Source: Streptomyces sp. 6-11-2 (lineage in GTDB: Bacteria > Actinomycetota > Actinomycetes > Streptomycetales > Streptomycetaceae). From it: 64,000 nucleotides of DNA. Shown piece after piece: positions 1 to 10,070 of the stretch. The stretch's first letter is position 1; each line of letters begins with the position of its first letter. Where the stretch lies: contig NZ_BJOR01000001.1 in the NCBI RefSeq assembly GCF_006540305.1, positions 1,364,001 to 1,428,000 on the forward strand, read 5' to 3'. A program made the position numbers and the translations under genes. The notes below the pieces were generated by a model. It ran no database searches, was not told where the DNA came from, and saw nothing but the letters and a program-made list of their open reading frames with translations.

Positions 1-741
1 GAAGATGTCCTCGGCCGGGAACTGGCGCAGCAGCCGCACCCGGTCGGGGTGCACCGCGACCACGTCCGCGTACCGGTCGCCGACGAGGTCCTCGACCGCG
101 TCGACCGGGAGCCGCCGGGCGGAGGGCACGTCACCGCCGGTGCCGAGGATGTCGAGCAGTCGCGCGGAGGCCCGCTCGGCCTGACTGAGCACCGTCTCGG
201 ACAGGGCCCGGTTGCGGGAGACGACGTTGCGGGTCACCTCCAGCTCGTCCAGGGCGAGTTCGACGTCCCGGCGCTCGTCTATGTAGGGCGCGAAGCACGG
301 CCAGTGCTGCACCACCAGCTCACGCAGCTGCGGCAGGGTGAGGAAGCTGATCACGTTGTCGTCGGCCGGGTCGAGCAAGTAGCCCTTGCGGCGGCTGACT
401 TCGCGTACCGCGACGGCCCGCTGCACCCACTCCTGACCGGCCGGTCCGGCGGCGGCCACCACCCAGTCGTCGCCGTGGACGGGCTCGTAGACGGGGCGCA
501 GCACGGCGGCCACGACGGCGCGCAGCCGCTGTTCGACGAGGTTCAGCCAGATGTAGGCGCGGCCGGCCCGCTGGGCGCGCGTGCGCACCTCTCGCCAGGC
601 GCCCGCGTCCCAGTCCAGCTCCGGCCCGATGGCACCCGCGTCCATCGGCCGGGCGAGGGACACCGCACCGGACGGGACGTCTGCGGAGTGCCCCTCGTGA
701 CCCTCGTCACCAGGGGGCAGCTCCAGGCCTCCCGAGCCCAC
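1..741 (-). CDS. SAV2148-family HEPN-domain protein, 3' end outside window
   Basis: The minus strand is open from about 785 to the left edge; 247 codons are visible from a GTG at 741 and no stop is reached. I chose this GTG because GGAGCGGAAGG lies just upstream and the protein then begins VGSGGLELPPGDEG, the N-terminus I recall for Streptomyces proteins named SAV2148-family HEPN-domain proteins. A more internal GTG at 663 is possible. Visible motifs include AYIWLNLVEQRLRAVV and RNVVSRNRALSET, consistent with an all-helical fold. The cellular role is unknown; HEPN domains often belong to RNases or RNA-binding proteins, but no HEPN catalytic R-x4-6-H motif was identified with certainty here. 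It is divergent from glgX across a 670-bp gap. Confidence 0.7.
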   Translation of the reverse strand, partial: MGSGGLELPPGDEGHEGHSADVPSGAVSLARPMDAGAIGPELDWDAGAWREVRTRAQRAGRAYIWLNLVEQRLRAVVAAVLRPVYEPVHGDDWVVAAAGPAGQEWVQRAVAVREVSRRKGYLLDPADDNVISFLTLPQLRELVVQHWPCFAPYIDERRDVELALDELEVTRNVVSRNRALSETVLSQAERASARLLDILGTGGDVPSARRLPVDAVEDLVGDRYADVVAVHPDRVRLLRQFPAEDIF

Positions 742-1230
742 CCGTGCACCGCCTTCCGCTCCCCCGGGCACTCCCCGTCCCAACGATCAAGGAAGGGTAC
801 TCCGGGAGCGGCGCGCGACGCAGCCGGATGCACAGCTCCTTTCTCAACTTCCGCACGCTATCTGCCCGTTCCGACGGGCCGGGGCCTGCCGAGTGAGCTG
901 ATTCATAGCCGGTGACCGGCACCGGCCGCCGTCCGCGTCCCGGGCGGCGCCGTACGCCCCGTGCCCGCCACCCCGCCGGGTGAGGGCCGGTCAGCCCGTT
1001 GACCCACGGGCACGCCGGGCAGGAACCGCGTCCTGCGGCAGCGGCGCGGAGTGCTGCCGCATCCGGGTTCCGGCGCGCGGAGCGCCCTGGGGGCTGCCCG
1101 GCGGAGCCGGACGAAAGCGAACGCGTGTACCGGCATCCGCCGATCGGGGTGATCGCACCGGAAGGAAGGACTCCGCCCGCGTGATCCTCGTCCGGGCAGG
1201 TCCGGACCCGGATGGTGCCGAGGGCGCAGA

Positions 1231-1255
1231 CCTCCTGGAGCGCTGCTCCAGGAGG
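1231..1255. repeat. 11-bp-arm perfect inverted repeat upstream of glgX
   Basis: Arms 1231-1241 and 1245-1255 are exact reverse complements (CCTCCTGGAGC / GCTCCAGGAGG) around a GCT loop. No T-tract follows on either strand. It may be a regulator-binding site, a 5' leader stem, or a terminator of the rho-independent stem-only kind common in Streptomyces. Confidence 0.6.
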
Positions 1256-1270
1256 CGGCCCGAGCCGGGA

Positions 1271-1295
1271 CTCCCCTCTCCTCCGGGGAGGGGAG
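1271..1295. repeat. Second inverted repeat upstream of glgX
   Basis: CTCCCCTC at 1271-1278 pairs with GAGGGGAG at 1288-1295 over a 9-nt loop, only 15 bp after the previous hairpin. Together the two stems would fold in the glgX leader if transcription begins upstream of 1231. Confidence 0.5.
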
Positions 1296-1411
1296 CATCC
1301 AACCCACCGGTTCGGCACACGGACGTGCGTCATAGGCGCATCCCCGACTTTCGTGGAGACTCGGAGTCAAGGCGCCACCCGCGGCGCCGCACACCTGAAA
1401 GAGTCTTGTCC

Positions 1412-3529
<2,118 letters not shown>

Positions 3530-3905
3530 CGCTCCCCGGGCCGGAAACCGGGGTGGCGCTCCGGATCGGCGCGAGGCGCCGGTGCAGCGCGCACCCTCCC
3601 GGGCAGGGAGCCGACGTAAGACCCCGGCCGGAAGCCGGCGTGGCGTTCCCCGGGGCCGAAGCCGGCTCGGCGCCTCCCCAGGCCGGGCCCCGGGCCGGAC
3701 GAGGCGCCTGGTGCAGCGCCCGCCCTCCCCAGCGGGGAGCCGGCGTGGCCCCCCAGACCGGAAGCCCGGCGCAGCACTCCCAGGCGGGGCGAGGCGCCCG
3801 GTGCAGCGCCCACCCTCCCGGGCAGGGAGTCGGCGTGGCACCCTCGGCCCGGAAGCCGACGTGGCCCCCCGGCCCGGAAGCCGGCGTGGCGCCCCCCCAC
3901 CCGGG
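3530..3905. repeat. Reiterated GC-rich repeat array between glgX and treY
   Basis: The gap is built from two diverged repeat units. Unit A resembles CGGAAGCCGGCGTGGC and recurs about eight times with changes (near 3541, 3622, 3655, 3737, 3764, 3836, 3857, 3879). Unit B, about 45 bp starting GAGGCGCCGGTGCAGCGC, occurs three times, starting near 3572, 3700 and 3791, and each copy ends in a B-to-A junction such as GGGAGCCGGCGTGG. Frames read through the array give repetitive Arg/Pro/Gly peptides and I do not regard it as coding. Function is unknown; it could be a recombination product or a structured intergenic RNA. Confidence 0.75.
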
Positions 3906-3917
3906 CGACAACAGGCT

Positions 3918-3933
3918 CCCCACCCGGGTGGGG
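3918..3933. repeat. 16-bp perfect palindrome before treY
   Basis: CCCCACCCGGGTGGGG is self-complementary over its whole length and sits at the treY-proximal end of the repeat array, about 104 bp before the treY start. The rest of 3934-4036 shows no gene. It may be an operator for a dimeric regulator or part of a terminator stem. Confidence 0.5.
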
Positions 3934-4036
3934 GCAAGCGTCCGTCCGGGCGAGGGCGCTCGCCCGCCCGCGTGGGGCCCGGGGCACATGGCGGCCGGGT
4001 GACACCAAAGGCGGCCGGGCGGGTACGTAGCTCTCC

Positions 4037-6391
4037 ATGACATCCGAGACACCCGAGCGTCCCGTGCCCGTCGTGCCCACGGCCACCTACCGGCTCCAGC
4101 TCCAGCCCGAGTTCCCGTTCGCGGCCGCGGAGCGGGCCGTCCCGTACCTGGCCTCGCTCGGCGTCTCGCACCTGCACCTGTCGCCCGTCCTCCAGGCCGT
4201 ACCCGGCTCCGCGCACGGCTACGACGTCGTGGACCCCACACGGGTGCGCGACGAGCTCGGCGGTGAGGAGGGCCTGCGGGCGCTGGCGCGCACCGCGCGG
4301 GAGCACGGGCTCGGCCTGGTCGTGGACATCGTGCCGAACCACATGGCCATGGCCCCGCGGTACAACCACGCCCTGTGGGAGGTGCTGCGGGAGGGCCCCG
4401 CGTCGCCGTACGCGCGCTGGTTCGACATCGACTGGGAGGCCCAGGGCGGCAAGGTGCTGCTGCCCGTGCTCGGCCGTCCGGTCGGCCGGGAGGCCGGCGA
4501 GCTGAAGGCGGACGGCGACGTCCTGCGCTATCACGACCACGCCTTCCCGCTGCGCGAGGGCACCGGGAGACTGCCGCTGCCCGAACTGCTGGACGCGCAG
4601 TGGTACCGGCCGGTGTGGTGGCGACTGGCCCGTACGGAACTGAACTACCGGCGCTTCTTCAGCATCTCGGAGCTGATCGGGGTGCGGGTGGAGGACCCGG
4701 AGGTGTTCCGGGCGACCCACGCCAAGATCCTCCAGCTGCTGGCGGAGGGGGTGGTCGACGGGCTGCGCGTCGACCACCCGGACGGGCTCGCCGACCCCGA
4801 CGCCTACCTCCGGCGGCTGCACGAGGCGACCGGCGGGCGCTGGACGGTCGTCGAGAAGATCCTCTCCGGCGGCGAGCACCTGCCGGCCTCCTGGCCGGTC
4901 GCGGGCACCACCGGCTACGACGCCCTGCGGCACGTCGACGGCCTGTTCACCGATCCGGCCGGAGCGGCCGAGCTGGCCGGGCGCTACCGGCGGTTCGCCG
5001 CTCCGCGCGAAGACCACGGCGGGGACTGGGAGGCGACCGTACGACGAGCGGCGTACACGGTGATCACGCACGAGCTGGCCGCCGAGACGGAGCGGCTGAC
5101 CCGGGTGGCGAACCGGGTGTGCGCCACCTCCCGGGACCCGGCGCTGCGCGACCGCGCTCCCTGGACGCTGCGCACCGCGCTGCGGGAGCTGCTGGTCCGC
5201 CTCCGCGTCTACCGGCCCTACGCCTCCGTGGACCCGGCGTCCGTGGTCACCGAGCAGGCCGCCGAGGAGGCCCGGCTCGCCTTCGTGGTGCCGGAGGAGG
5301 GCGAGGCCGTCGACGTGGTGCGCGACCTGGTCGTCGGGCGGGCCGGATCCGGGCCCGGCGCTGTGGAGTTCCGCACCCGGTTCGCGCAGGCCGCCTCCGC
5401 CTTGCGCGCCAAGTCCGTCGAGGACACCGCCTATTACCGGTACGTGCCGCTGCTGTCGGCCAACGAGGTGGGCGGCGAGCCCGGTCACCCGGCGGTGTCC
5501 CCGGAGGACTTCCACGCGTACTGCGCCCGGGTGCAGCGCGACTGGCCGGTCACCGGGACCGTGGTCTCCACGCACGACACCAAGCGCAGCGCCGACGTAC
5601 GGGCGGCGCTGGCCGTACTCACCGAGTGCCCGCACGTCTGGGCGGACCTGCTGGACGAGGTGACCGGCGGCGGGGAGGGCGTGCCGGACCGGCAACTGGC
5701 GTGGGCGGCCTGGCAGACGGTGTTCGGCCTCGGCCCCGCCGACGGGGAACGCGTGCGGCAGGCGCTGCTGAAGCATGTGCGGGAGGCGGGCCTCCACACG
5801 AGCTGGACCGAGCAGCAGCCCGTCTACGAGGAGGCGGTGGCGCGGTTCGTCGACGAGGGGCCGTGCGGGGCGCCGGCGGGGCCGGTGACCGCCCTGCGCA
5901 CCGCGCTCGAACCGCACATCCGGGCGAACGTCCTGGGCACGGCCCTGGTGCACCTGACGATGCCCGGCGTGCCCGACGTGTACCAGGGCACGGAGGCCGA
6001 GTACCGGGCCCTGGTCGACCCGGACAACCGGCGCCCGGTGCGGTTCCCGCCCGCCGACGCGGGCGACAAGGGCGCGGTGACGGTGGCGGCGCTGCGGCTG
6101 CGCGCCCGCCGGCCGGAGGTCTTCGGCCCGGCGGCGACGTACGCCCCGCTGCCCGCCGAGGGGCCGGCGGCGGCCCACTGTGCGGCGTTCGAGCGCTCCG
6201 GTGAGGTGGTCACGGCCGTGACCCGGCTGTCGCTGCGGCTGGCGGAGGCGGGCGGCTGGCGGGACACCCGGCTGCCCCTGCCGCCGGGCCGGTGGACCGA
6301 CACGCTCACCCCGGGGCGGGAGTTCGAGGGGCACGTGCTCGTGGCGGAACTCTTCGAGCGGCTGCCGGTGGCGCTGCTGGAGCGCGCTTGA
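4037..6391 (+). CDS. treY: Maltooligosyl trehalose synthase TreY
   Basis: TreY is a GH13 enzyme that converts the reducing-end alpha-1,4 bond of maltooligosaccharides to alpha,alpha-1,1, giving maltooligosyl trehalose for TreZ. The 784-residue protein is of normal length. It starts MTSETPERPVPVVPTATYRL, where TATYRLQL is the characteristic opening of the family, followed by SPVLQAVPGSAHGYDVVDP. Catalytic-region motifs are DIVPNHM near residue 96, GLRVDHPDG near 241 (nucleophile Asp), VVEKILSGGE near 270 (acid Glu) and STHDTKRS near 511. It lies between glgX and an M14-like peptidase gene; treZ is 4.4 kb downstream on the same strand. The stop codon overlaps a TTGACA element. Confidence 0.97.
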   Translation: MTSETPERPVPVVPTATYRLQLQPEFPFAAAERAVPYLASLGVSHLHLSPVLQAVPGSAHGYDVVDPTRVRDELGGEEGLRALARTAREHGLGLVVDIVPNHMAMAPRYNHALWEVLREGPASPYARWFDIDWEAQGGKVLLPVLGRPVGREAGELKADGDVLRYHDHAFPLREGTGRLPLPELLDAQWYRPVWWRLARTELNYRRFFSISELIGVRVEDPEVFRATHAKILQLLAEGVVDGLRVDHPDGLADPDAYLRRLHEATGGRWTVVEKILSGGEHLPASWPVAGTTGYDALRHVDGLFTDPAGAAELAGRYRRFAAPREDHGGDWEATVRRAAYTVITHELAAETERLTRVANRVCATSRDPALRDRAPWTLRTALRELLVRLRVYRPYASVDPASVVTEQAAEEARLAFVVPEEGEAVDVVRDLVVGRAGSGPGAVEFRTRFAQAASALRAKSVEDTAYYRYVPLLSANEVGGEPGHPAVSPEDFHAYCARVQRDWPVTGTVVSTHDTKRSADVRAALAVLTECPHVWADLLDEVTGGGEGVPDRQLAWAAWQTVFGLGPADGERVRQALLKHVREAGLHTSWTEQQPVYEEAVARFVDEGPCGAPAGPVTALRTALEPHIRANVLGTALVHLTMPGVPDVYQGTEAEYRALVDPDNRRPVRFPPADAGDKGAVTVAALRLRARRPEVFGPAATYAPLPAEGPAAAHCAAFERSGEVVTAVTRLSLRLAEAGGWRDTRLPLPPGRWTDTLTPGREFEGHVLVAELFERLPVALLERA

Positions 6392-6418
6392 CAGGACCCG
6401 GCGTCCGTGGGGTACTGC
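6388..6418 (+). promoter_or_regulatory. Possible promoter overlapping the treY stop codon
   Basis: A perfect TTGACA (6388-6393) overlaps the treY TGA; 19 bp later lies TACTGC (6413-6418), a weak -10. If used, transcription of the following peptidase gene would begin near its start. The long spacer makes this tentative. Confidence 0.25.
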
Positions 6419-6448
6419 GGAATGCGAAGCCGGGAGGACAGGTCGGGG

Positions 6449-7699
6449 GTGAGTCTCCTGCCGGAGTTGCGCTACCCCAGTGTTCCCGAACTGGTCGCCT
6501 CCGCCCGTGCGCTGGCCGCGTACCGGCCGGACCGGTGTGTACTGAGGCAGGTCGGCCACTCCCGCGCGGGACGACCGCTGCACCTGCTGTCCGTCGGGCA
6601 CGCCCGGCGGGCGGTTCTGGTGGTCGCCGGCGCCCACGCGAACGAGCCCACCGGCGGCTCCACCCTCCTCGCCGTCGCCCGCCGCGTGCTGCGCGAGGAG
6701 CGGTTGCGGGCGGACACCTCCTGGCACTTCCTGCTGTGCGCGGACCCGGACGGGGCGAGTCTGCACGTCACTCCTGCCCCACGCAGCCTGCTCGACTACC
6801 ACCTCGGGTTCTTCCGGCCCGCCGGGCCCGAGCAGCCGGAGTGGTCGCCCTCCGTGCTGCCGCCCGACCGGCTGCCGCCGGAGACGCGGGCGCTGACCGG
6901 GGTGATCGACGAGCTGCGGCCCTACCTCCAGGTGACACTGCACGGCACCGAACTGGGCGGCAGCTGGGTGCAGTTGACCCGGGACGTGCCCGGGCTCGCC
7001 GAGCCGTTCGGCAAGTCGGCGGCACGGCTGCACATCCCGGTGGAGACGGGTGCCTCGGACGCGGCGGGCTGGCCGGTCTCGGGGCCCGGGGTGCGGGTGA
7101 TGCCGGGGCGCGGCGCGGACCCGGCGTATCCGAGCATGCCGGACGACGCGCGGCACAGCACCTGGTTCCGCCCGCACCGGTACGGCGGCATGACCGCGGT
7201 CGTGGAGGTGCCGATGTGGGCGAGCGACCTGGTGGACGACCCCGCGCCGCATCCCGCCCCGGCGGCGGCGATACGGCGGCTCGCGCACCGGCTGCTGCGG
7301 GACGCGCGGGAGGTGGAGCTGGTCCTCACCGACGCGCTGCCGCGCCTGCGCGGGGCGGACGGGCCGCTGCTGCGGGCGGCGAAGTGGGGGCTGAGCCTGG
7401 TGCCGGGACTGGCCGCGGACTGGATCCACACCCCGCCCGCGGACACCACGATGGCGTACGTCGGCAGCGTGGACGCGTTCGGGCGCCGCCTGCCGCTGCG
7501 GGCCGCGGCAATGCTCCTGCGGACCCTGCGCGAGACCGACGACCGCGCCGCCCCGGACCTGGAACAGCTCGTGAACGCCTGGAGCGAGTCCTTCGCCCAC
7601 CGCTTCCACGCCCGCTGGGTCCCCCTGGCACACCAGGTGGAACACCAGAGCCGCACAGTCGTCACCACAGCCCACCAGGCCCGCACCCCACCCACCTGA
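6449..7699 (+). CDS. M14-family zinc carboxypeptidase-like protein (first paralogue)
   Basis: The protein is a carboxypeptidase A-like M14 metallopeptidase with a likely hydrolytic role on peptides or amidated amino acids; the substrate is unknown. I chose GTG at 6449 because GGGAGGA (6432-6438) lies 10 nt before it; an ATG at 6422 and a GTG at 6407 are in frame. The 416-residue product reads VSLLPELRYPSVPEL at its start. The M14 zinc signature is visible as GAHANEPTGG (His and Glu ligands), the third ligand as TLHGTELGG, and a candidate catalytic Glu in VVEVPMW. There is no clear signal peptide, so it is probably cytoplasmic. A paralogue lies in opposite orientation at 8565-9890. It sits 57 bp after treY. 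Confidence 0.85.
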   Translation: MSLLPELRYPSVPELVASARALAAYRPDRCVLRQVGHSRAGRPLHLLSVGHARRAVLVVAGAHANEPTGGSTLLAVARRVLREERLRADTSWHFLLCADPDGASLHVTPAPRSLLDYHLGFFRPAGPEQPEWSPSVLPPDRLPPETRALTGVIDELRPYLQVTLHGTELGGSWVQLTRDVPGLAEPFGKSAARLHIPVETGASDAAGWPVSGPGVRVMPGRGADPAYPSMPDDARHSTWFRPHRYGGMTAVVEVPMWASDLVDDPAPHPAPAAAIRRLAHRLLRDAREVELVLTDALPRLRGADGPLLRAAKWGLSLVPGLAADWIHTPPADTTMAYVGSVDAFGRRLPLRAAAMLLRTLRETDDRAAPDLEQLVNAWSESFAHRFHARWVPLAHQVEHQSRTVVTTAHQARTPPT

Positions 7700-8142
7700 C
7701 CCACCCGGACCACACCGCCCTGCGCCGAACCGGCAGCGAGCACCCGCCACCGCGCCGTGCACGCACGGCAGCGGCCGGCCCCGCGCCCCGCGCCCCGCGC
7801 CCCGCGCCCCGCGCCCCGACGACACCTTGAGCACACACGCCCGCCGGACACACGGCCGTCGCCGCCCGCACCGGCCGCGCCGCCCCGTGCCGACCACAGT
7901 CCCTAGCCCGCGAGCGGGCGCCCGTCACGGCGCCGCATACGCACGGCAGCGGCCCCCGCACACCCGCCCTGGCACACGCGCGTACCGCCACCCACGGCGA
8001 TGGCATCGCCCGGCCGGGCGTTCCAGCGGGCGTGCCCGCCGCCGCGCCGCACGTACGACAGCGGCACACCCCCGGAAGCCCGCCCTGGGCACGCGCGCGT
8101 GCCGGGTGCGCGGTGGGCGTTCCAACCGCCGCGCGTCGGGCC
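7700..8142. other. 443-bp convergent gap with short tandem and dispersed repeats
   Basis: The gap separates two convergent genes (M14 peptidase and subtilisin inhibitor). It contains a 7-bp tandem repeat (listed separately) and three diverged copies of a GCACGCACGGCAGCGGC-like element, near 7758, 7935 and 8047. The last two are followed by related text around GCCCGCCCTGG and by ACGCGCG tracts. No coding sequence is supported. Confidence 0.5.
7779..7818. repeat. 7-bp tandem repeat (CCCCGCG, about 5.7 copies)
   Basis: Five uninterrupted copies of CCCCGCG occupy 7779-7813 and a partial copy follows to 7818. This is a simple-sequence tract likely to vary in copy number by slippage. Confidence 0.85.
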
Positions 8143-8568
8143 TCAGTTGCCCATGGCGAAGACGGCGCCCGTGCGGGCGTTCAGTTGGCAGGTGTTGGAG
8201 AAGGTCTCCGTGTAGTGGATCGTTCGGCCGTGCCACTGGCCGCGGGCGTGGGCCGTTACCGGGGCGTAGACCATCGGGCAGAGGACGTCCCGGTGGGGGA
8301 TGCCGTGGATGTCGCCGCCGGACGAGCGGAGCTGGGTGCAGGCGGCGGCCGCGTGGGCGTGGCCCCGGGGCGGGTCGCACAGGAGCAGGGCGCCGCGGAC
8401 GTGACCGGAGCGCTCGTCGCCCTGGGTGACCGTGACGTAGAGCCAGTCGGACTGGCCGGTGGGCCGGTGGGCGGCCGTGGCCGGGGCGGCGCCGGCGAGC
8501 AGGAGCGCGGCCGCCGCCGTCAGACCGCGGCGCAGGCAGGTCGTGGCCGCCTTGGTGAGGTGGGTCAT
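8143..8568 (-). CDS. Subtilisin inhibitor (SSI) family secreted protein
   Basis: The protein is a secreted serine-protease inhibitor of the Streptomyces subtilisin inhibitor family. The 141-residue precursor has a Sec-type signal peptide: Arg/Lys in the first 15 residues, a hydrophobic core AAAALLLAG, and a likely cut after ATAA near residue 33. The mature part keeps the SSI pattern of four cysteines (LLLCDPP, AAACTQL, LCPMVY, SNTCQL). The reactive-site segment CPMVY matches the P1-Met loop I recall for SSI itself. The end (TGAVFAMGN) also fits. The ATG at 8568 overlaps the stop of the upstream M14 gene by 4 nt (ATGA), so the inhibitor is probably translated in coupling with that peptidase. 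An in-frame upstream start at 8604 would lie inside the peptidase gene. Confidence 0.88.
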   Translation of the reverse strand: MTHLTKAATTCLRRGLTAAAALLLAGAAPATAAHRPTGQSDWLYVTVTQGDERSGHVRGALLLCDPPRGHAHAAAACTQLRSSGGDIHGIPHRDVLCPMVYAPVTAHARGQWHGRTIHYTETFSNTCQLNARTGAVFAMGN

Positions 8569-9890
8569 TCCCGCTGTATCGGCAGGGCCGCCCGCGTGCC
8601 CCACCCCGGCTCACCCGATCGTGAGCGCACGCGCGCGTGCCGCCCGGCGAGTTCGCACACGGCCAGCACCACCCGCGTCTGGTACTCGGCCTGCCGGGCG
8701 ACCGGTATCCAGCGCGCCCGCAGGTTGTCGTGGTAGTCGGCGCATCCCTGCTCGATGAACCGGTCCAGTTCGGGCAGGACGCGGGCCCGGTCGTGCCCGG
8801 CACCGCGCACGAGCCGGTGCAGCAGTCCGGCGGTGCGCAGCGCCAGCCGCCGCCCCGCGATGCGCAGCGCGGCCAGGTGGGCGTTGGTCAGCGGCGGGAG
8901 CGGGCGCAGGGTGCCGTCGTCGGTGTCGGGGTCCCACGCGTCGGCGAGCCCGGGGCAGACCAGGAGGTAGTCGTCCACCGGCGCGAGCAGCCGGTCCGCG
9001 TCCGGCACGTCGGCGAGGTACGGCCGGACCCGTTCCAGCAGCCGTTCCATGAGCCGGATGTCCTCGCGCAGGGCGCGGCTGACGGTGCGCAGCACGCCGT
9101 CCGGGTCCGCGGGCGCCGAGCCGTCGGACACGGCGTCCACACCCCACATGGGCGCTTCGACGACCGCGGTCACGGTGCCGTGCCGCTGCGGGTGGAACCA
9201 CGTCGACTCCACGGCCGCCTCGGTGATGGCGGCGGCCAGGCCGCTCCGGCGCGGCGGCGGGATCCGGTAGACGGCGGGCCCCAGACGCGGCCAGTACAGG
9301 GGGTCGTACGGGCCGAGTTCGCGCGGGATGCCGAGCCGGGCCGCGGCGTGCCCCACGCGCCGTGCGAGGCCGGGCAGTTCGCGGGTCACCTCGACGAAGC
9401 CACCGCCGACGTCGACGCCGTGCAGCGAGCACTGGACGAAGGGCCGCAGCTCGTCCTGGAGTTCGAGCAGCGCCCGGGTCTCCGGCAGCGCGGCGGCCGC
9501 GGCACCGTCGGGCAGCCACTCCGGCTGCTCCAGGAACCCGGGCCGGAAGAAGTCCCGGAAGTAGTGGCCGAGGGTGTAAGGGCCCTTGAGCCAGCCCTCG
9601 TTGCGCCGTGAGCCGTCGGGGTCGAGGCACAGCAGCAGGTTCCAGGTGACGTCGGCGTCCGCGCCGCCGCCGCGGCCGGCCAGCACGCGTCCGGCCAGCC
9701 TCAGTACGGTGGCCCCGCCCACGGGCTCGTTGGCGTGCGGTCCGGCGACCACGAGTGCCTGGCGGCTGCCGTGGCCGACGGAGAGCAGCCACAGGGGCAG
9801 GCCACCGCGGGAGGTTCCGACGCGGCGCAGCCGGGCGTCCCGGGGCCGGCGGGCGACGAGTGCGGCGGCGTGCGCGCCCAGCTCGTCCAC
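8565..9890 (-). CDS. M14-family zinc carboxypeptidase-like protein (second paralogue)
   Basis: This is a paralogue of the 6449-7699 product. It shares GPHANEPVGG (zinc His/Glu), SLHGVDVGG (third ligand) and VVEAPMW (candidate catalytic Glu), plus matching blocks such as FFRPGFLEQPEWLPDG. From the first ordinary start (GTG at 9890) it has 441 residues, but that GTG has no Shine-Dalgarno and cuts off the conserved YPSVDEL segment. A CTG at 9917, preceded by a good GGAGG, would restore LPPLPCYPSVDEL, the equivalent of the paralogue's LLPELRYPSVPEL; upstream in that frame is a TGA. Its stop overlaps the start of the SSI gene. No signal peptide is apparent. The substrate is unknown. Confidence 0.83.
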   Translation of the reverse strand: MDELGAHAAALVARRPRDARLRRVGTSRGGLPLWLLSVGHGSRQALVVAGPHANEPVGGATVLRLAGRVLAGRGGGADADVTWNLLLCLDPDGSRRNEGWLKGPYTLGHYFRDFFRPGFLEQPEWLPDGAAAAALPETRALLELQDELRPFVQCSLHGVDVGGGFVEVTRELPGLARRVGHAAARLGIPRELGPYDPLYWPRLGPAVYRIPPPRRSGLAAAITEAAVESTWFHPQRHGTVTAVVEAPMWGVDAVSDGSAPADPDGVLRTVSRALREDIRLMERLLERVRPYLADVPDADRLLAPVDDYLLVCPGLADAWDPDTDDGTLRPLPPLTNAHLAALRIAGRRLALRTAGLLHRLVRGAGHDRARVLPELDRFIEQGCADYHDNLRARWIPVARQAEYQTRVVLAVCELAGRHARVRSRSGEPGWGTRAALPIQRE

Positions 9891-9914
9891 GGACGGATAG
9901 CACGGGAGTGGCGG

Positions 9915-9928
9915 CAGGACACACCTCC
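9915..9928 (-). promoter_or_regulatory. Ribosome binding site pointing to a CTG start
   Basis: On the minus strand GGAGG (9928-9924) is followed after 6 nt by CTG (9917-9915) in frame with the second M14 gene. This spacing is ideal, whereas the GTG at 9890 has no such element. The likely reading is a rare CTG start or a base change from GTG/TTG. Confidence 0.5.
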
Positions 9929-10070
9929 ACAGTGCGGCGCCGACGCTTCACCACATGTACATGGCGTACACACAGTCAGTCATGACTTGTCGGATACGTC
10001 AACACCAGCGTCCGAAAAAGGACTTGACCCGCCGTATCGGATGAGCCGGGGCCGGTGGCGGCGGTGTGGC

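Larger units (their letters stand above)
742..1411. other. 670-bp divergent intergenic region upstream of glgX
   Basis: No ORF here has convincing Streptomyces codon use; open frames on both strands look like composition effects. The region lies between the divergent HEPN-domain gene and glgX, so it should contain both promoters, but I could not assign -35/-10 hexamers. It holds two adjacent strong inverted repeats, listed separately, 156 to 181 bp before the glgX start. Confidence 0.6.
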
